NCBI GenBank assembly: GCA_021779195.1
Contig: JAJYBB010000003.1
Coordinates: 1 to 64,000, forward strand
From: Bacteroidota bacterium
GTDB lineage: Bacteria; Bacteroidota; Bacteroidia; Bacteroidales; Paludibacteraceae
Direction of reading: 5' to 3'
Length of the DNA stretch: 64,000 bases
The notes under the pieces are model-generated. The model saw nothing but the letters and a program-made list of their open reading frames with translations, did not search any database and had not been told where the DNA came from. How positions within the stretch are numbered: position 1 is the stretch's first letter; every line of letters starts with the position of its first letter. Shown here piece by piece: positions 55,124 through 64,000 of this stretch. A program made the position numbers and the translations under genes.

Positions 55124-57430
55124 ATGAAAAACTTTAATTTAAAATTCTTTTATATTTTGTTTTTTTTCTGTTTTATTTTGCAGACTTCTTCCGGGAAAAG
55201 TCATGCCTTAAAAGCAATTCCATTTTCATTAAAGGATGTAAAGCTTACTGAAGGTGCTTTTCTGAAATCAGAACAATTAAACGAAAAGTGGTTGAAAGAA
55301 ATCAACCCGGATGCCCTTCTGAGTGGTTATAGAACAGAGGCCGGTTTGACACCAAAAGCTCCTAAATATGGTGGTTGGGAGTCTAGTGGTTTGTCAGGTC
55401 ACTCGCTAGGTCATTATCTTTCAGCACTGTCACTCACGTATGCATCTACTGGCGATACTTTATATAAAAACCGGATTATCTACATTGCAAAAGAGCTTGC
55501 CGAATGCCAAAAATCAAATAAAAATGGTTTTATAGCTGGTTTTCCAAATGCCAACAAAGTGATGAACCAAATATCGAAGGGTGAAATTCAATCCACGCCA
55601 TTTGATATTAATGGGGCATGGGTACCTTATTATAACTTGCATAAATTGTTTGCAGGACTAATTGATGCCTATAATTACACGCATAATTCAGAAGTTAAAT
55701 CTGTTCTGTTGAAATTCAGTAACTGGTTTTACGATGTGCATAAAAACCTTTCCGACATTCAGATTCAAACAATATTAACCTGTGAACCCGGTGGAATTAA
55801 TGATGCGCTCATGGATATTTATGATATTACCGGCGATAAAAAATTCCTTCAGTTGTCATTTCGGTTTAATCACAAAGCTATTCTTGATCCACTATCAAAA
55901 AACATTGATAGCTTAGATGGAAAACATGCGAATACTCAGATTCCCAAAATCATTGGTGTAGCTAAACAATATCTTGCTACAAATAACGACACTTTATGGA
56001 AAATTGCAAACTTCTTTTATAATGAGGTTGTTCATAAACACAGTTATTGCATAGGAGGGAATAGCTCTTATGAGTATTTTGGAATACCTGGACAATTACA
56101 GGATCGCATTACGGATGGTACCTGCGAAACTTGCAATACATACAATATGCTCAAGTTAAATAAGTTGTTGTTTGAGATCAACCCGTCATCTGAATTAGGT
56201 GACTTCTACGAATTAGCATTGTTCAATCACATCCATGCTTCTCAAAATCCGGAAACAGGTATGTTTCTGTACTTTTCCCCATTGAAAACCGGCAGTCAAA
56301 AAACAGATCATAACGGATTTAGTTCCAAATTCAATTCATTTTGGTGCTGTGTTGGAACCGGCTGGGAAAGCCAAAGTAAATACAACGATGCCATTTATTT
56401 CAAAACTCCCAAAGGAGATCTAATAGTCAATCTGTTTGTTCCCAGTAAGTTAAACTGGAAAGAGAAAGACCTTATTGTCGAACAAAAGACATCTTTCCCC
56501 GAGTCGGACGAAACAGAATTAAAGTTAACCATGCGTACAGCAAAAAGAATGAGTTTATTGTTCAGAATGCCGTCATGGACAAATCAAAATAGCAAAATCT
56601 TTGTCAATGGAAAAATGGTCAAAACAACAATTGGTGAAGGAAAATTCCTGTCAATTAATAGATTGTGGAAAAATAATGATGTTGTTCGTTATGTTGTTCC
56701 AATGCAAATTACTTCAAAATCTATTCCCGGAGATGAAAATCAGAAAGCATTAATGTATGGCCCAATAGTTCTTTCAGCACAATTGAAAAATAAAGAATAT
56801 GGTGTTTTGTTATGCAATGATTCAATCGAAAAACATATTGTTCAACAGTCAAGTCATCCATTGAGATTCTTGACCCAAAACATTGGGGAGCCATCCGATT
56901 ATCAACTATTACCATATAGTGAAAATTTTGGAAAACTGGCAGTTTATTTTAAAGTGTTTACAAAGGATAATTGGGCAGTTGTAAAAGGATCGTTCCTGCT
57001 TAAAAATAATATTCAGGAGTATCTCGAAAAAAACACCATTGATCTGCTTCGTTTGGGTGAAATGCAGCCCGAGAGAGATCATAATTTTAGAGGTGAAAAT
57101 CTGTTAGTTGGTGAGCGAATGGGCAAGAAAATACGAGAAACTAAAAAAGACGGTTGGATGGAATTTAATCTGAATGTCAATCCTGAAGGGTCTAACCATT
57201 TGAGAGCTTCATTTTATGGAAATAACGGAAGTAGGGTGTTTGATATTTTTATTGAAAACCAACTGATAACTACCGAAGTAATTCATTGGATGGGTAATAC
57301 CTTCATTGACAAGGAATACGACATTCCACAAAGCCTAACAAATGGGAAAAAGAGTATTACCGTTAAATTTGTTTCCAAAGGAGACGGGCTTGTAGCTCCG
57401 GTTACCGAGGTTAGGACATTAAAGTATTAA
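55124..57430 (+). CDS. GH127 beta-L-arabinofuranosidase-like enzyme
   Basis: 768 residues with a signal peptide ending near TSSGKS. The (alpha/alpha)6 barrel of GH127 (formerly DUF1680) is recognisable from VKLTEGAFLKSEQLN, LSGHSLGHYLSALSLTYAST, INGAWVPYYNLHKLFAGLID and CEPGGINDALMDIYDITGD. The zinc-thiolate catalytic residues are in place: Glu335 and Cys337 in CETCNTYNMLKL, Cys408 and Cys409 in SFWCCVGTG, with the same pattern as HypBA1. The C-terminal beta domains end VAPVTEVRTLKY. The predicted role is removal of terminal beta-L-arabinofuranose in the periplasm. Related DUF1680 families with other specificities exist. Its leader is the IS110-derived repeat. Confidence 0.9.
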   Translation: MKNFNLKFFYILFFFCFILQTSSGKSHALKAIPFSLKDVKLTEGAFLKSEQLNEKWLKEINPDALLSGYRTEAGLTPKAPKYGGWESSGLSGHSLGHYLSALSLTYASTGDTLYKNRIIYIAKELAECQKSNKNGFIAGFPNANKVMNQISKGEIQSTPFDINGAWVPYYNLHKLFAGLIDAYNYTHNSEVKSVLLKFSNWFYDVHKNLSDIQIQTILTCEPGGINDALMDIYDITGDKKFLQLSFRFNHKAILDPLSKNIDSLDGKHANTQIPKIIGVAKQYLATNNDTLWKIANFFYNEVVHKHSYCIGGNSSYEYFGIPGQLQDRITDGTCETCNTYNMLKLNKLLFEINPSSELGDFYELALFNHIHASQNPETGMFLYFSPLKTGSQKTDHNGFSSKFNSFWCCVGTGWESQSKYNDAIYFKTPKGDLIVNLFVPSKLNWKEKDLIVEQKTSFPESDETELKLTMRTAKRMSLLFRMPSWTNQNSKIFVNGKMVKTTIGEGKFLSINRLWKNNDVVRYVVPMQITSKSIPGDENQKALMYGPIVLSAQLKNKEYGVLLCNDSIEKHIVQQSSHPLRFLTQNIGEPSDYQLLPYSENFGKLAVYFKVFTKDNWAVVKGSFLLKNNIQEYLEKNTIDLLRLGEMQPERDHNFRGENLLVGERMGKKIRETKKDGWMEFNLNVNPEGSNHLRASFYGNNGSRVFDIFIENQLITTEVIHWMGNTFIDKEYDIPQSLTNGKKSITVKFVSKGDGLVAPVTEVRTLKY

Positions 57431-57454
57431 AGAAATATCCCTAAAAAATATTTG

Positions 57455-57710
57455 ATAAAATGAAATTCACATGATAATAAATTGACGCCCGAGAGAATTA
57501 TAATTTGCCGCAAGCAGACCGGATTTTAGCAATTAGAAGTTTCTTTTTTGCGGAATTAGCCACAACATAAAACAAAACAATACTGGAAGTGCCTCAAAAA
57601 TCCTTTAAGCAAGTCGTATCTCGTGGATGCGGACTTGATGTACACAAGAAAATACAGATTTTTTAATAAAAACGAGGCGTTTAGCCTTATTATAAACAAA
57701 TAATTTACGT
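57455..57710 (+). repeat. IS110-derived leader repeat, copy B (before second GH106)
   Basis: 256-bp partner of copy A, ending at the GTG start of the second GH106. The transposase fragment (57583-57666) has CTG in place of ATG, encodes EVPQKSFKQVVSRGCGLDVH then KKI, and retains the catalytic Asp of the IS110 DVHK motif. It stops at 57664-57666. The truncation point and the following AGGCG-like hairpin are the same as in copy A, so the deletion predates the duplication. Confidence 0.65.
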
Positions 57711-60700
57711 GTGAAAAAATATTTTTTAATTTCATTTTTCATTTTAATATTGACATTTAATAGTCAGGCTATAAACCAGATTTCACAAATTAAAACAAAT
57801 TTCGAATGTCCTGGTAATGACTATAAACCATGGGTTTATTGGTATGTGATGGATGGATATCTAAATAAAGAAGGTATTACTGCTGATCTTGAAGCCATGG
57901 CAAAAGTTGGTATCGGTGGCTTTATTTTGATGGAAGTAAATCTGGGAGAGAAACCGGGAAAAACTAAATTTATGAGTCCGGAGTGGCGTGATTGTTTTCA
58001 GCATGTATTGAATGAAGCTGAACGGTTGAAATTGCAGATGGCTCTTGGGTCAGGCCCTGGTTGGGCAGGTAGTGGCGGACCCTGGATAAAAGCAGATCAG
58101 TCAATGTTACAGTTGATTTCATCGAAAATAAATGTAAAAGGAAAGGTGGATGTTCTACTTCCAAAACCAACTCCCGAAGTACCCTATTTTGGTATGGAAA
58201 GTTTAAATGAGGAAATGAAAAAGGAACGAGCCGATTATTATCAGGATGTTTGTGTATTGGCATTTCCGAAGATGGATTCCATCCCTCAAATTTCCGATAT
58301 AAAAGAAAAGGCGCTCTATATTCGTAAACCGTACTCTTCAACGAATGGATCAAAACCTTTATTGAAATTTTCAACTATAGATAATGAATCAAAAACTACC
58401 GGACTTCAAATGAAACAAATGATTGATGTTTCTAAATTTATGCAACCTGATGGCCGTTTAGTTTGGACAGCTCCTGCTGGTGAGTGGACAATTTTCCGTT
58501 TTGGAACGGCTACTACAGCCGCTAATACACGTCCGGCACCAATACCGGGTTATGGTTTCGAATGCAGCAAACTTGACACTTCGGCATTGAATTATCATTT
58601 AGATAATTATATCAATAAGCTAATAAAGGATTCGGGTACAAAAATTTCAGATACAAGACGTTCTGTTGGTTGGAATATGCTTCATATTGACAGTTGGGAA
58701 ATGGGATCCCAAAATTGGAGTCATAATTTTGCTGCCGAGTTTAAGAAACGCAGAGGATATGATATTGAGCCTTTTTTGCCTGTTTACAGCGGATTTGTTG
58801 TATCTAATAAAAAAATAAGCGAACGATTTTTGTGGGATATGCGAATCACAGCTCAAGACCTCTTGCTGGAAAATCACGCCATTCATTTGCGGAAAATTGC
58901 GCATGAACATGGTTTTGGTTTATCAATTGAACCGTATGATATGAATCCGACTTCTGATCTTGCGCTTGGGGCAATAGCTGATGTTCCTCAATGTGAGTTT
59001 TGGGCAGAAAAACAAGGATTTAATACGACTTTCAGTTGTTTCGAAGCCACTTCTATCGCTCATACCTGTAATAAAAATATTGTAGCGGCTGAGGCTTTCA
59101 CAACGAATTGGGGTAATACCCCATGGTCAAGAACTCCTGCTAATTTAAAAGATCAAGTCGACTGGGTTTTTGCTGCTGGAATTAATCGAATTATTGTTCA
59201 CCGTTATGCTTTTCAACCCTGGAAAGACAAATTTCCAGGAATGACGATGGGACAATACGGCATTCAGTATGAACGAACCCAAACTTGGTGGAACTTTACG
59301 ATTGAATGGCATGATTACATTACCCGTTGTCAATATCTTTTACGACAAGGGAAACCGGTAGCAGATATCCTTTTCTTAAATCCGGAAGGTGCCCCAACCG
59401 TATTTGAACCACCGGTTTCGGCTTGTACCGGGAATTCGTGGATGCCTGACAAAAAAGGGTACAGTTTTGATGGTTGCGATCCAATTAATTTAATCGAAAA
59501 TGCCGATGTAAAAAATGGGAAAATCATTTTTCCGGGAGGCATAGAATACCGGATACTCGTTTTGCCTACTACTGAATACATGACTCCAAATTTATTGCAG
59601 AAAATCAATACTTTAATTGAAAAAGGAGCAACTGTAATGGGATTTGCACCCAAATATTCACCCAGTCTGACAGATTATCCGCATTGTGATGAAGAAGTCT
59701 GGAATCTTGCCCAAAAAATGTGGGGAAACGACCCCTTACCTAAAAAGATTGGGAAAGGAATGCTTTACCCTTGTACTGCTATCGACACATTAAATTTATT
59801 GCCTAACTTTCAAAGTGATGGAAAAAATCTTTTCAAAGGTTTTATTCCTCCTTTTGTGAAATATAGTTCAATTGAAGCAGTATTAAAGAAATTAAATATT
59901 AAAGAAGACTTCAAATGCGATAATGCTTTCAGGTATATACATCGAAAATTGGAAAAGGGTGATATTTATTTTGTTTCAAATACGAAAAACACTTCTGAAA
60001 ACGGAATCTGTACATTTCGTACCAAAGGCAATGTGAGCTTTCTGAATCCCATTGACGGAAAAGAATATCAGGCTGAAGTACTTACACAAACCGGTGAAAC
60101 CACAACAGTTAAAATTCCATTGGAAGGGAATGGTTCTGTTTTCGTATTATTCAAAAAAGGAATTTCATTGTTTCCCAAAAGGTTGCCTGTTCTGCCATTT
60201 CACATGAAATCAATTTTAAAAGTTAATTCAAAATGGACAGTTAGTTTTGATAAAAAATGGGGAGGTCCCGAAGAAGTGGTGTTCGATTCATTGAAAGATT
60301 GGTCGTTATCCGATAACTTGGGAATTAAATATTACAGTGGGACAGCAAAATATAAAACAACTATCAAATTAAATTCCCAACAGATTCAGGGAAGAACATT
60401 TATTGATTTAGGGAATGTCCAAGTGATGGCTCGCGTCAAAATAAATGGAAAAGAATTGGGTGTTGCATGGTGTTCACCGTACCGCGTTGAGACTACAGGC
60501 TGTTGGAATGAAGGAGATAATACCGTTGAAATAGAAGTAGTTAATCTCTGGATAAATAGACTGATTGGAGACCAGACCTTGCCAGAAGATAAAAGATTTA
60601 CCTGGAGTACATGGATGCCATTTAAAAAAACAGATAAACTTGTTCGTTCCGGTCTTCTTGGACCGGTTACAATACAAGTTATTGACGACAAACCCTATGT

Positions 60701-61370
60701 CTCAAAACCAATCATTTCAGTTGATAAAACTTTTATTGTCAAACCCGATACGGTTACGTTATCAGTCGGTTGTTCTACCGAAAATGCTGAAATTCATTAT
60801 ACATTGAATGGAACAACACCTACTGAAAATTCGCCAATTTACAACACTCCGTTGAAAATCAACGATTACGCCAATATTGCTGTAAAAGCATTTAAAAACA
60901 ACTTCGAAAGCAGTGATGAGGCAAATGTGTTAATTGATGGTTATGACCCTAAAGTGAACGGCTTAAATTACGAATATTTTGAGGGCGAATGGACTAAAAT
61001 TCCTGACTTTGACAAGATGACACCTCTAAAAAAGGGGACAACAATTACGCTCGATCCGTCAAAACTAAAGAATCGCGAAGACCATTTTGGATTAAAATTT
61101 TATGGGTCAATTAGTCTGGCGACTTCAGGTGATTATACATTTTATCTGCTTTCCGACGATGGAAGTAAATTATATATTGATGGAAAACCGATCGTTGATA
61201 ATGATGGCTGTCATGGAGACCTGGAAAAATCAGGAAACACTCAACTTGCTAAAGGGAAACACGAAATCAGGATAGATTATTTTGATAATATCAATGGTGA
61301 AAGTCTTCAATTATTTTACAGTTTGACAGGTTCAAAAGAAGAGATTCCGTTGCGTTTGATGAAATATTAA
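57711..61370 (+). CDS. GH106 alpha-L-rhamnosidase-like enzyme 2, with CHB_HEX_C and PA14 tail
   Basis: 1219 residues with a GTG start and signal peptide ending near NSQA. The catalytic region (about 25-830) shows KPWVYWYVMDGYLNKEGI, MALGSGPGWAGSGGPWIKAD, HIDSWEMGSQNWSHN, LSIEPYDMNPTSDLALG and AAEAFTTNWGNTPW. The galactose-binding-like domain (KWTVSFDKKWGGPEEVVF), CHB_HEX_C (about 1000-1070, AEIHYTLNGTTPTENS) and PA14 (about 1081-1219) follow as in enzyme 1. The two share architecture but the catalytic parts differ strongly, so they may cut different rhamnosyl linkages. The PA14 part is almost identical in DNA. The second GH30 follows after 14 bp. Confidence 0.88.
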   Translation: MKKYFLISFFILILTFNSQAINQISQIKTNFECPGNDYKPWVYWYVMDGYLNKEGITADLEAMAKVGIGGFILMEVNLGEKPGKTKFMSPEWRDCFQHVLNEAERLKLQMALGSGPGWAGSGGPWIKADQSMLQLISSKINVKGKVDVLLPKPTPEVPYFGMESLNEEMKKERADYYQDVCVLAFPKMDSIPQISDIKEKALYIRKPYSSTNGSKPLLKFSTIDNESKTTGLQMKQMIDVSKFMQPDGRLVWTAPAGEWTIFRFGTATTAANTRPAPIPGYGFECSKLDTSALNYHLDNYINKLIKDSGTKISDTRRSVGWNMLHIDSWEMGSQNWSHNFAAEFKKRRGYDIEPFLPVYSGFVVSNKKISERFLWDMRITAQDLLLENHAIHLRKIAHEHGFGLSIEPYDMNPTSDLALGAIADVPQCEFWAEKQGFNTTFSCFEATSIAHTCNKNIVAAEAFTTNWGNTPWSRTPANLKDQVDWVFAAGINRIIVHRYAFQPWKDKFPGMTMGQYGIQYERTQTWWNFTIEWHDYITRCQYLLRQGKPVADILFLNPEGAPTVFEPPVSACTGNSWMPDKKGYSFDGCDPINLIENADVKNGKIIFPGGIEYRILVLPTTEYMTPNLLQKINTLIEKGATVMGFAPKYSPSLTDYPHCDEEVWNLAQKMWGNDPLPKKIGKGMLYPCTAIDTLNLLPNFQSDGKNLFKGFIPPFVKYSSIEAVLKKLNIKEDFKCDNAFRYIHRKLEKGDIYFVSNTKNTSENGICTFRTKGNVSFLNPIDGKEYQAEVLTQTGETTTVKIPLEGNGSVFVLFKKGISLFPKRLPVLPFHMKSILKVNSKWTVSFDKKWGGPEEVVFDSLKDWSLSDNLGIKYYSGTAKYKTTIKLNSQQIQGRTFIDLGNVQVMARVKINGKELGVAWCSPYRVETTGCWNEGDNTVEIEVVNLWINRLIGDQTLPEDKRFTWSTWMPFKKTDKLVRSGLLGPVTIQVIDDKPYVSKPIISVDKTFIVKPDTVTLSVGCSTENAEIHYTLNGTTPTENSPIYNTPLKINDYANIAVKAFKNNFESSDEANVLIDGYDPKVNGLNYEYFEGEWTKIPDFDKMTPLKKGTTITLDPSKLKNREDHFGLKFYGSISLATSGDYTFYLLSDDGSKLYIDGKPIVDNDGCHGDLEKSGNTQLAKGKHEIRIDYFDNINGESLQLFYSLTGSKEEIPLRLMKY

Positions 61371-61384
61371 CAATAATAAATATT

Positions 61385-63019
61385 ATGAGAATCATAAAAA
61401 ATAAATTGCGGCAAAAATTATTGCTTTTACTAATGGCTTCAGCTACTTCCGTTTTTGCAGCTGAAGTTGGACTTGGGAAACATGCTCCTTCGAAGCCCGA
61501 TGTTTGCAAATTCGTGATAGAAAGTAATGTGAAATATCAAACAATCGACAATTTCAGTGCTTCTGATGGTTGGAGTATACAGTTTATTGGATTATGGCCC
61601 AAAGAAAAACAGACAAAAATGGCCGACTGGCTTTTCAGTACCGAAAATGATGCACAAGGGAAACCAAAAGGTATTGGATTGTCGTTATGGCGTTTTAATA
61701 TCGGAACAGGTAGTGCCGAACAAGGCGATTCAAGTCAGATTGGTAGTGTGTGGACACGCTCAGAATGTTTTCTGAAGTCCGATGGAACTTACGATTGGAG
61801 TAAACAGAAAGGACAACGGAATTTTTTACAATTAGCCAAGGAACGCGGTGTAAATCAATTCCTTGGTTTTATCCTTTCAGCACCTGTTTACTGGACTCAA
61901 AACGGATTAGCAACCAATACCGGAAGGGATGCAACATTTAATTTAAAAGAAAATCATTATCCTGATTTTGCACGGTTTATGGCAAATGTCGTTCAGGGGT
62001 TAGAAAAAAACGATGGAATTAAACTCAACTATATTTGTCCGTTTAATGAGCCTGATGGACATTGGAACTGGACAGGACCGAAACAGGAAGGCACACCGGC
62101 AACAAATCAGGAAATAGCAAAAACGGTTCGATTAATAGGAAATGAACTTGCCAACAGAAAATCGGATACAAAAATCTTAGTTACAGAGTCATCCGATTAT
62201 AATTGCATGTTTCGCAAACATCCTTATACAAAGGCAGATCGGGGTTTTCAGATTCAGTCATTTTTCAATCCGGATAGCATTTCAACCTTTATCGGGAATG
62301 TACCAAACGTTCCAAGATTGATGGTGGGACACAGTTACTGGACAGACACGCCACTCGCTGATTTGCGACAAATTCGTATAAAGCTGAATAATGAATTGAG
62401 AAAGAACAACGTACACTTCTGGGAAACGGAACTGTGTGTCATGGGAAACGATACCGAAATCGGAGGTGGAGGAGGAAAAGACCTGACTATGAAAACGGCT
62501 TTGTATGTGGCACGGGTTATTCATCACGATTTGGTATATGCCAATGCTTCGGCGTGGCAGTGGTGGCGTGCGGTTGCAACTGGCGATTACAAAGATGGCC
62601 TGATTTACACTGAACCCGATAAAAGCAGGCTGGACGGAACTTTTACTGATTCAAAATTGATGTGGGTCTTGGGAAATTACAGCCGCTTTATCCGTCCGGG
62701 AGCTGTACGTCTTGGAGTCTCGGCATTCAACAGCAAAGGGAAACTCGTTCCAGAGGGCGATACCGATCCATATTCATTAATGATTTCGGCTTACCAGAAT
62801 ATTGATAAAACACCGGTTGTGGTAGTGATAAATTACAGTGATAAAGATAGAAATTTTGAATTGAAGTGGAAAGGAAATGCCCCTAATGAATGGACACCCT
62901 ATTGTACCGATGATGTAATAGAGGACAACCTTCGGCCAAAGAAGAATATTAAATACGGTCAGGAAATTACCGTACCTTCGAGATCAGTAATCACTTATGT
63001 TGGAAATAATTTTAATTAA
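61385..63019 (+). CDS. GH30 glycosidase 2 (possible beta-1,6-galactanase)
   Basis: 544 residues with a signal peptide ending TSVFA. A TIM barrel with side beta domain: YQTIDNFSASDGWSIQFIG, GLSLWRFNIGTGSAEQGDSS, acid/base Glu222 in CPFNEPDGHW and nucleophile probably Glu349 in HFWETELC. The ending TPYCTDDVIEDNLRP ... RSVITYVGNNFN is the beta domain. There is no T9SS tail and no extra module, unlike the first GH30, so this enzyme is likely periplasmic. GH30 enzymes of this general look occur in arabinogalactan loci as beta-1,6-galactanases; the exact activity is inferred. Confidence 0.87.
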   Translation: MRIIKNKLRQKLLLLLMASATSVFAAEVGLGKHAPSKPDVCKFVIESNVKYQTIDNFSASDGWSIQFIGLWPKEKQTKMADWLFSTENDAQGKPKGIGLSLWRFNIGTGSAEQGDSSQIGSVWTRSECFLKSDGTYDWSKQKGQRNFLQLAKERGVNQFLGFILSAPVYWTQNGLATNTGRDATFNLKENHYPDFARFMANVVQGLEKNDGIKLNYICPFNEPDGHWNWTGPKQEGTPATNQEIAKTVRLIGNELANRKSDTKILVTESSDYNCMFRKHPYTKADRGFQIQSFFNPDSISTFIGNVPNVPRLMVGHSYWTDTPLADLRQIRIKLNNELRKNNVHFWETELCVMGNDTEIGGGGGKDLTMKTALYVARVIHHDLVYANASAWQWWRAVATGDYKDGLIYTEPDKSRLDGTFTDSKLMWVLGNYSRFIRPGAVRLGVSAFNSKGKLVPEGDTDPYSLMISAYQNIDKTPVVVVINYSDKDRNFELKWKGNAPNEWTPYCTDDVIEDNLRPKKNIKYGQEITVPSRSVITYVGNNFN

Positions 63020-63033
63020 AATAACAATATAGT

Positions 63034-64000
63034 ATGCGAAAAATCAAACTTTCACTTCTGATAATCACAATGTTGATTCTCAGAATTAACTCACAAACCA
63101 CTATCAATTTGCATGTCGATCAGGCAAAAACAAAAATCAATAAGGAGATTTACGGCCAGTTTGCCGAGCATTTGGGGAATTGTATTTATGGAGGAATCTG
63201 GGTGGGACAACATTCTGATATACCCAATATAAACGGATACAGAGCCGATGTTTTGCAAGCTCTTAAAGAACTACACATACCCGTTCTGAGATGGCCAGGA
63301 GGCTGTTTTGCCGACGAATATCATTGGATGGATGGAATCGGTCCCACAGATAAACGCCCTAAAATGGTCAATACAAACTGGGGAGGAGTTACCGAAGACA
63401 ATAGTTTTGGAACGAACGAATTTCTCAACTTATGCGAAATGCTTGGTTGCGAACCGTATATCAGTGGAAATGTTGGAAGCGGAACTGTAAAGGAGCTGGC
63501 ACAATGGATTGAGTATATGACTTCGGATAGCGACAATCCTATGGCACAGTTGCGCAGACAAAACGGACGGGAAAAACCATGGAAAGTGAAATACATTGGT
63601 GTTGGAAACGAAAGCTGGGGATGTGGAGGAAATATGACCCCCGACTATTATTCGGATTTATTCCGACGCTATTCGACCTATTGCCGGGAATACAACGGGA
63701 ATCATCTTTTTAAAATTGCCAGTGGAGCAAGCGATTACGATTACAACTGGACTGAAACTCTGATGAAAGATGTCGGTACACGAATGAACGGGCTCTCACT
63801 TCATTATTATACCGTAAAGGGATGGAATGGAAGCAAAGGCTCAGCCACGGATTTTGATTTACAAGATTACTATTGGACAATGGAAAAATGCTTAGAGATA
63901 AAAGATGTTATCAAAAAACATATGGCTATAATGGATAAATACGATCCGCACAAAAATGTTGGATTAATGGTTGATGAATGGGGTACCTGGTGGGACCAGG
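63034..64000 (+). CDS. GH51 alpha-L-arabinofuranosidase, 3' end beyond window
   Basis: 322 codons are visible and the frame is open at the right edge. A signal peptide ([18 protein letters not shown]) is followed by the GH51 start ([34 protein letters not shown]) and barrel motifs: [16 protein letters not shown], acid/base Glu193 in [16 protein letters not shown] and nucleophile Glu315 in MVDEWGTWW. The C-terminal beta domain is missing. It removes terminal alpha-L-arabinofuranosyl residues in the periplasm. It lies 14 bp after the second GH30, in the same operon. Confidence 0.93.
   Translation, partial: MRKIKLSLLIITMLILRINSQTTINLHVDQAKTKINKEIYGQFAEHLGNCIYGGIWVGQHSDIPNINGYRADVLQALKELHIPVLRWPGGCFADEYHWMDGIGPTDKRPKMVNTNWGGVTEDNSFGTNEFLNLCEMLGCEPYISGNVGSGTVKELAQWIEYMTSDSDNPMAQLRRQNGREKPWKVKYIGVGNESWGCGGNMTPDYYSDLFRRYSTYCREYNGNHLFKIASGASDYDYNWTETLMKDVGTRMNGLSLHYYTVKGWNGSKGSATDFDLQDYYWTMEKCLEIKDVIKKHMAIMDKYDPHKNVGLMVDEWGTWWDQ

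Noticed and set aside
1-64000. tRNA, rRNA, riboswitch or phage genes
   Set aside because: No cloverleaf with CCA-type end, rRNA-like segment, or phage structural cluster was recognised; the S74 domain alone does not indicate a prophage.

Overview
The window looks like a chromosomal segment of an AT-rich member of the Bacteroidales. Several signs support this: SusC/SusD pairs, a periplasmic-sensor hybrid two-component regulator, TPR/DUF3244 and DUF4249/TonB receptor pairs, TAnnTTTG-type promoters, many lipoproteins, and C-terminal type IX secretion (T9SS) sorting tails on several secreted proteins. The T9SS tails point to a Paludibacter- or Prolixibacteraceae-like lineage rather than a classical gut Bacteroides. 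That placement is inference.

Layout. (a) 1-8.4 kb: the 3' part of a GT-C membrane glycosyltransferase. Then comes a sugar cassette in which an AraC regulator is divergent from an MFS sugar porter and a large DUF5107/TPR protein. After an intergenic repeat element lies tag (3-methyladenine glycosylase I). (b) 8.4-20.4 kb: a divergent TPR/HTH membrane regulator and DUF3244 secreted peptide. These are followed by envelope and secreted genes: a lipoprotein overlapping an M43-type metalloprotease, an S74-chaperone protein with a T9SS tail, and a small lipoprotein. A scarred repeat-rich region with two gene fragments comes next, then two tandem paralogous barrel-like proteins and a DUF4249/TonB receptor pair. 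(c) 20.4-64 kb, running off the window: a large polysaccharide-utilisation locus (PUL). Its genes in order are a GH2 enzyme, a LamG-CE7-like esterase with T9SS tail, a GH30 with T9SS tail, a T9SS-tailed protein with two copies of a carbohydrate-binding-like module, two lipoproteins, two SusC/SusD pairs, and a surface lipoprotein. A 1365-residue hybrid two-component regulator follows on the opposite strand. Then come a DUF5054 (GH38-like fold) enzyme, an L-fucose/L-arabinose-isomerase-like protein, GH106, an IS4-family insertion, GH127, a second GH106, a second GH30, and GH51 (cut by the window end).

How it works together (inference). The enzyme set is putative alpha-L-rhamnosidases, beta-L-arabinofuranosidase, alpha-L-arabinofuranosidase, GH30 (possibly beta-1,6-galactanase), a GH2 exo-enzyme and an esterase. 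It fits an acetylated, arabinose-, galactose- and rhamnose-rich plant glycan such as type II arabinogalactan or rhamnogalacturonan I side chains. T9SS-tailed enzymes would cut outside the cell, the SusCD complexes would import oligosaccharides, periplasmic enzymes would finish degradation, and the hybrid regulator would sense a released sugar.

Most unusual features. A ~257-bp leader, carrying the left end and first ~24 codons of an IS110-family transposase, occurs twice, immediately upstream of GH127 and of the second GH106. The PA14 tails of the two GH106 proteins are nearly identical in DNA although their catalytic parts are diverged. A repeat-filled scar at 14.4-14.9 kb joins the head of one secreted-protein gene to the tail of another. 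A novel-looking module is shared by GH30 and its neighbour. No tRNA, rRNA or CRISPR array was seen.
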